Below the pieces are notes generated by a model. The model searched no databases and was not told the origin of the DNA. It saw only the letters and a program-made list of their open reading frames with translations. From contig CAZZBK010000242.1 in the NCBI GenBank assembly GCA_964652155.1, forward strand, positions 1-5,029: a stretch of DNA of 5,029 nucleotides, written 5' to 3'. Below are positions 4,617-5,029 of this stretch, one piece after another. The stretch's first letter is position 1. Every line of letters begins with the position of its first letter. This DNA comes from CAZZBK01 sp964652155 (GTDB taxonomy: Bacteria > Planctomycetota > Planctomycetia > Pirellulales > PNKZ01). The position numbers and the translations under genes are program-made.

Positions 4617-4883
4617 ATGTGCCTCCAGGATGTTCTGGCACTACTGAAAACCGAGGGTTTTAAGGGAGTTTCGGCCGATCGGATTCGGCGAGCTATTTCG
4701 GCCGGGTATGTTGCCCGGCCCTCACTCGACGGCGGCTTGCGGTTCAATTACGAACCGTCTCACGTTGAGCAACTTCGTCGCTACTTTGCGAACCCGCCCC
4801 AAGTAGGTCGACCACGCAAAGACTCTCCCCTGGCCAACCTAGCCAAGCAAACGGCTGACGTGAAGCTAGGGAGTGCTCAATGA
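4617..4883 (+). CDS. Small winged-helix/MerR-like DNA-binding protein with AT-hook-like motif
   Basis: This 88-aa protein probably binds DNA. Residues 18-32 (VSADRIRRAISAGYV) look like the helix-turn-helix of MerR-type winged helices. Residues 37-47 (LDGGLRFNYEP) would form the wing, and the helix VEQLRRYF (50-57) completes the fold. GRPRK (64-68) is an AT-hook-like minor-groove motif followed by a polar tail. The start is ATG at 4617 with GGAG 8 nt upstream, partly within a stem-loop. Its stop overlaps the start of the next gene by 4 bp (ATGA), so the two are translationally coupled. Such pairs occur at the control end of integrative elements, where one protein is the recombination directionality factor and the other a regulator. 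The exact role is inferred. Confidence 0.75.
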   Translation: MCLQDVLALLKTEGFKGVSADRIRRAISAGYVARPSLDGGLRFNYEPSHVEQLRRYFANPPQVGRPRKDSPLANLAKQTADVKLGSAQ

Positions 4884-5029
4884 GTCACTCTCCATTCTTA
4901 ATCGATGCTCAAGATGTTTCGTTGTTATTAAGCGTAAGTGAACGGCATGTGTGGTCTTTGCACTCTGCTGGGCGATTGCCGTTGCCTGTTCGCCTTGGTC
5001 GTACAACCCGATGGCGTGCCGATGAGTTG
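4880..5029 (+). CDS. AlpA/excisionase-like helix-turn-helix protein (3' end cut by window)
   Basis: Only the first 50 residues lie in the window. They show the excisionase/AlpA (HTH_17) pattern: the first helix around DAQDVSLLLSVS (9-20), recognition helix SERHVWSLHSAGRLP (20-34), then PVRLGRTTRWRADEL (36-50), the R-x-G...R-W-x-xxEL wing typical of these proteins. A good Shine-Dalgarno (AGGGAG, 4868-4873) lies 6 nt before the ATG at 4880, and the start overlaps the previous stop (ATGA). Family members bend DNA at attachment sites to promote excision, or act as activators of integrase genes. The integrase and the rest of the element should lie to the right. The reading frame is open to the window edge. 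Confidence 0.85.
   Translation, partial: MSHSPFLIDAQDVSLLLSVSERHVWSLHSAGRLPLPVRLGRTTRWRADEL

Noticed and set aside
4435..4641. 68-aa minus-strand frame across the control region
   Set aside because: It passes through the terminator and promoter-like elements and has no start signal.

Overview
This window looks like a piece of a bacterial chromosome with accessory DNA at both ends. I suspect a planctomycete. The grounds are moderate-to-high GC, loosely packed small genes with long intergenic stretches, and an integrase-tail-like fragment and excisionase-type genes of a style I remember from that phylum. This is an inference; there is no rRNA or housekeeping gene to settle it.

Left end (1-816). 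A small GIY-YIG nuclease gene sits between copies of a palindromic dRS3-like repeat: two direct copies (1-44 and 438-481) and one inverted, diverged copy next to a 17-bp tandem duplication. Next comes the 3' part of a tRNA-Ser(UGA) on the minus strand without its 5' acceptor. The plus-strand frame stays open through it into a short tail that resembles an integrase C-terminus. I read this as an old integration scar or a carried attachment site.

Middle left (892-1620). Two minus-strand genes encode an unknown 91-aa acidic protein and a single-domain PilZ (cyclic-di-GMP receptor type) protein with its key motifs intact.

Middle (1621-3550). About 600 bp contain no convincing gene. A 67-aa orphan gene with a textbook ribosome binding site follows, then a GC-rich gene for a class I SAM-dependent methyltransferase with an N-terminal CxxC...CxxC zinc-ribbon-like segment.

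Middle right (3551-4222). About 350 bp of non-coding DNA contain a 14-bp perfect palindrome and a long hairpin that would carry a C(UUCG)G tetraloop if transcribed from the minus strand. A minus-strand gene then encodes an unknown 106-aa basic protein.

Right end (4223-5029). This is the most interesting part. A plus-strand promoter with a perfect TATAAT precedes a ~190-nt leader with several stem-loops, the last of which covers part of the Shine-Dalgarno of the next gene. On the opposite strand the same leader holds a promoter-like pair with exact 17-bp spacing and, about 80 nt further on, a hairpin followed by six T. This predicts a small antisense RNA. The leader feeds two overlapping genes: an 88-aa winged-helix/AT-hook-like protein, and the start of an AlpA/excisionase-like helix-turn-helix protein cut by the window end. 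Together they look like the control module of an integrative element or plasmid-like island that continues to the right.
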